Origin: JACOMY01 sp046233115
Lineage (GTDB): Bacteria; Pseudomonadota; Alphaproteobacteria; Kiloniellales; JACOMY01
NCBI GenBank assembly: GCA_046233115.1
Contig: JBJXHM010000006.1
Span: 186,001-250,000, forward strand
DNA: 64,000 bases
Reading direction: 5' to 3'
The position numbers were made by a program, and so were the translations under genes. This document shows positions 62,734 through 64,000 of the stretch, piece after piece (position 1 is the stretch's first letter; each line of letters opens with the position of its first letter). The notes below the pieces were generated by a model. It saw only the letters and a list, made by a program, of their open reading frames with translations. It had not been told where the DNA came from and ran no database searches.

Positions 62734-64000
62734 ATGCCGGACGGTTCGGTTGGACAGGCGGTCAAGCGGCGCGAGGATCAGCGCTTCCTGACCGGCAAGG
62801 GACGTTACGTCGACGATGTGCATCGCACGGGTGAACTGGCAGCGGTCTTCGTCCGCTCGCCGCACGCCCATGCCGTCGTCAAGTCCGTGAACATCGACGC
62901 GGCGATGCAGTCGCCGGGTGTCGTCGCCGTCTATGTCGGCGCCGACTTGGAAGAAGACGGCTACGGCTCGATCCCCTGCGGCTGGACGGTCACCGACCGT
63001 CATGGCGAGCCGCACAAGGCGCCGCCGCACTTCCCGCTGGTGCGCGACAAGGTCCGCTATGTCGGCGACCACGTCGCCGTGGTGCTGGCGGAGACCCTGG
63101 CGCAGGCCCGCGACGGCGCCGAGCTGGTCGAGGTCGACTATGAGGAGCTGCCGGCCAACGTCTCCATCGCCGCCGCGATGACGGCGCCGCTGGTGCACGA
63201 CGAGGCGCCGAACAACCTCTGCTACGACTGGATCCTGGGCGACGAAGCCGCGGCCGACGAGGCCTTCGCCAAGGCGCACCACGTGACCAAGCTGGACCTG
63301 GTGAACAACCGCCTGATCCCCAACGCGATGGAGCCGCGCGCGGCCGTCGCCGAGTACGACAGCGGTACCGACAGCTATACCCTCTGGTCCACCAGCCAGA
63401 ACCCGCACGTGCTGCGCCTGATCCTCAGCGCCTTCGTCACCGGCATTCCGGAGACCAAGCTCCGGGTCATCGCCCCCGACGTGGGCGGCGGCTTCGGCAG
63501 CAAGATCTACTGCTATGCCGAGGAGACCGTCTGCCTCTGGGCCAGCAAGCGGGCCGGCCGGCCGGTGCGCTGGACCGCAGATCGCAGTGAGTCCTTCCTC
63601 GCCGACGCGCATGGCCGCGACCACATCACCCATGTGGAGCTGGCCATGAACGAGCAAGGTGAGTTCCTGGGCCTGAAGGTCGATACCCAAGCGAATATGG
63701 GTGCTTACCTGTCGAACTTCGCGTCCTGCATTCCGACCTACCTCTACGCCACCCTGCTGGCGGGGCAGTATCGGACGCCGGTGATCTTCTGCAACGTGAA
63801 GGCCGTCTTCACCAACACCGCACCGGTCGATGCCTATCGCGGCGCCGGCCGTCCGGAGGCGACCTACCTGCTGGAGCGCATCGTCGAGTGCGCGGCCCGC
63901 GAGCTGAAGATGGACCCGGCGGAGCTGCGTAAGCGCAACTTCATCCAGCCCGATCAGTTCCCCTACCAGACGCCGGTGGCCCTCACCTACGACATCGGCG
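62734..64000 (+). CDS. Molybdopterin-binding large subunit of a form II CODH/xanthine-dehydrogenase-family enzyme, N-terminal part
   Basis: 422 codons visible of about 780; cut by the right edge. It starts MPDGSVGQAVKRREDQRFLTGKGRYVDD, the family N terminus. APDVGGGFGSKIYCYAEE and the active-site loop AYRGAGRPEA (residues 367-376) are present. True (form I) CO dehydrogenases carry AYRCSFR there; AYRGAGR marks form II, whose substrate is often not CO. The active-site Cys that bridges to Cu in CoxL is absent from the loop. A CO-oxidising role is therefore doubtful despite the coxG-like gene upstream. Confidence 0.92.
   Translation, partial: MPDGSVGQAVKRREDQRFLTGKGRYVDDVHRTGELAAVFVRSPHAHAVVKSVNIDAAMQSPGVVAVYVGADLEEDGYGSIPCGWTVTDRHGEPHKAPPHFPLVRDKVRYVGDHVAVVLAETLAQARDGAELVEVDYEELPANVSIAAAMTAPLVHDEAPNNLCYDWILGDEAAADEAFAKAHHVTKLDLVNNRLIPNAMEPRAAVAEYDSGTDSYTLWSTSQNPHVLRLILSAFVTGIPETKLRVIAPDVGGGFGSKIYCYAEETVCLWASKRAGRPVRWTADRSESFLADAHGRDHITHVELAMNEQGEFLGLKVDTQANMGAYLSNFASCIPTYLYATLLAGQYRTPVIFCNVKAVFTNTAPVDAYRGAGRPEATYLLERIVECAARELKMDPAELRKRNFIQPDQFPYQTPVALTYDIG

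Overview
The window is GC-rich DNA (about two thirds G+C by eye), densely packed with genes on both strands and with strongly G/C-ending codons. It contains a 180-kDa-type NAD-glutamate dehydrogenase, an NADP-isocitrate dehydrogenase of the eukaryote-like class, aerobic phenylacetyl-CoA pathway genes, molybdenum hydroxylase genes, and intergenic palindromes of the GAGCAG...CTGCTC type. Together these suggest an alphaproteobacterium, probably a marine or soil relative of the Rhodospirillales (Rhodovibrio/Kiloniella/Pelagibius-like). That placement is inference; no rRNA gene is present to confirm it. No tRNA, rRNA, CRISPR array, insertion sequence or prophage was seen.

Layout. 1-9.7 kb: the N-terminal three quarters of NAD-GDH (-), then a PadR regulator, RND adaptor and RND pump operon (+), then a CDP-alcohol phosphatidyltransferase (-). 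9.8-14.4 kb: a low-complexity LysM envelope protein with a 42-bp minisatellite, a LOG-family nucleosidase and icd. 14.4-21 kb: a glycosyltransferase, two sulfotransferase-like genes (one apparently without the PAPS loop), a periplasmic and a cytoplasmic cyclophilin, and a DMT exporter. 21.2-22.9 kb: a cobalt-type nitrile hydratase operon whose beta subunit is encoded as two overlapping half-genes, followed by its activator. 23-29 kb: a SAM/adenylate cyclase/AAA/TPR signalling protein and a decayed SARP/BTAD-type regulator. 29-37 kb: a branched-chain-amino-acid-type ABC transporter (livFGMH plus binding protein) divergent from paaG-paaI-paaK-tetR, with a probable PaaR operator between them. 37-38.5 kb: a cation transporter and a YtoQ protein. 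38.7-48.8 kb: two large RTX (hemolysin-type calcium-binding repeat) genes around paaY and a small DUF333 gene. 49.4-52.2 kb: an unrecognised 925-residue protein. 52.3-58.5 kb: epmA and efp (divergent), a stack of three long palindromes, a DUF192 protein, an HDAC-like deacetylase, a double-Usp protein and an NhaD-like antiporter. 58.8-64 kb: a coxG-like gene, a small membrane protein, a third RTX gene, and the 2Fe-2S and molybdopterin subunits of a form II CO-dehydrogenase/xanthine-dehydrogenase-family enzyme, the last cut by the window edge.

The most unusual signal is in two of the three RTX proteins. The usual nine-residue repeats are replaced by strict alternation of nine- and ten-residue repeats (a 19-residue, 57-bp period). 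By hand count, two different genes 20 kb apart each carry an uninterrupted run of exactly 22 ten-mers and 21 nine-mers (409 residues), and both end in the same C-terminal cap. The third RTX gene uses ordinary nonapeptides and is interrupted by about eight copies of the module that forms that cap. No type I secretion genes lie in the window.
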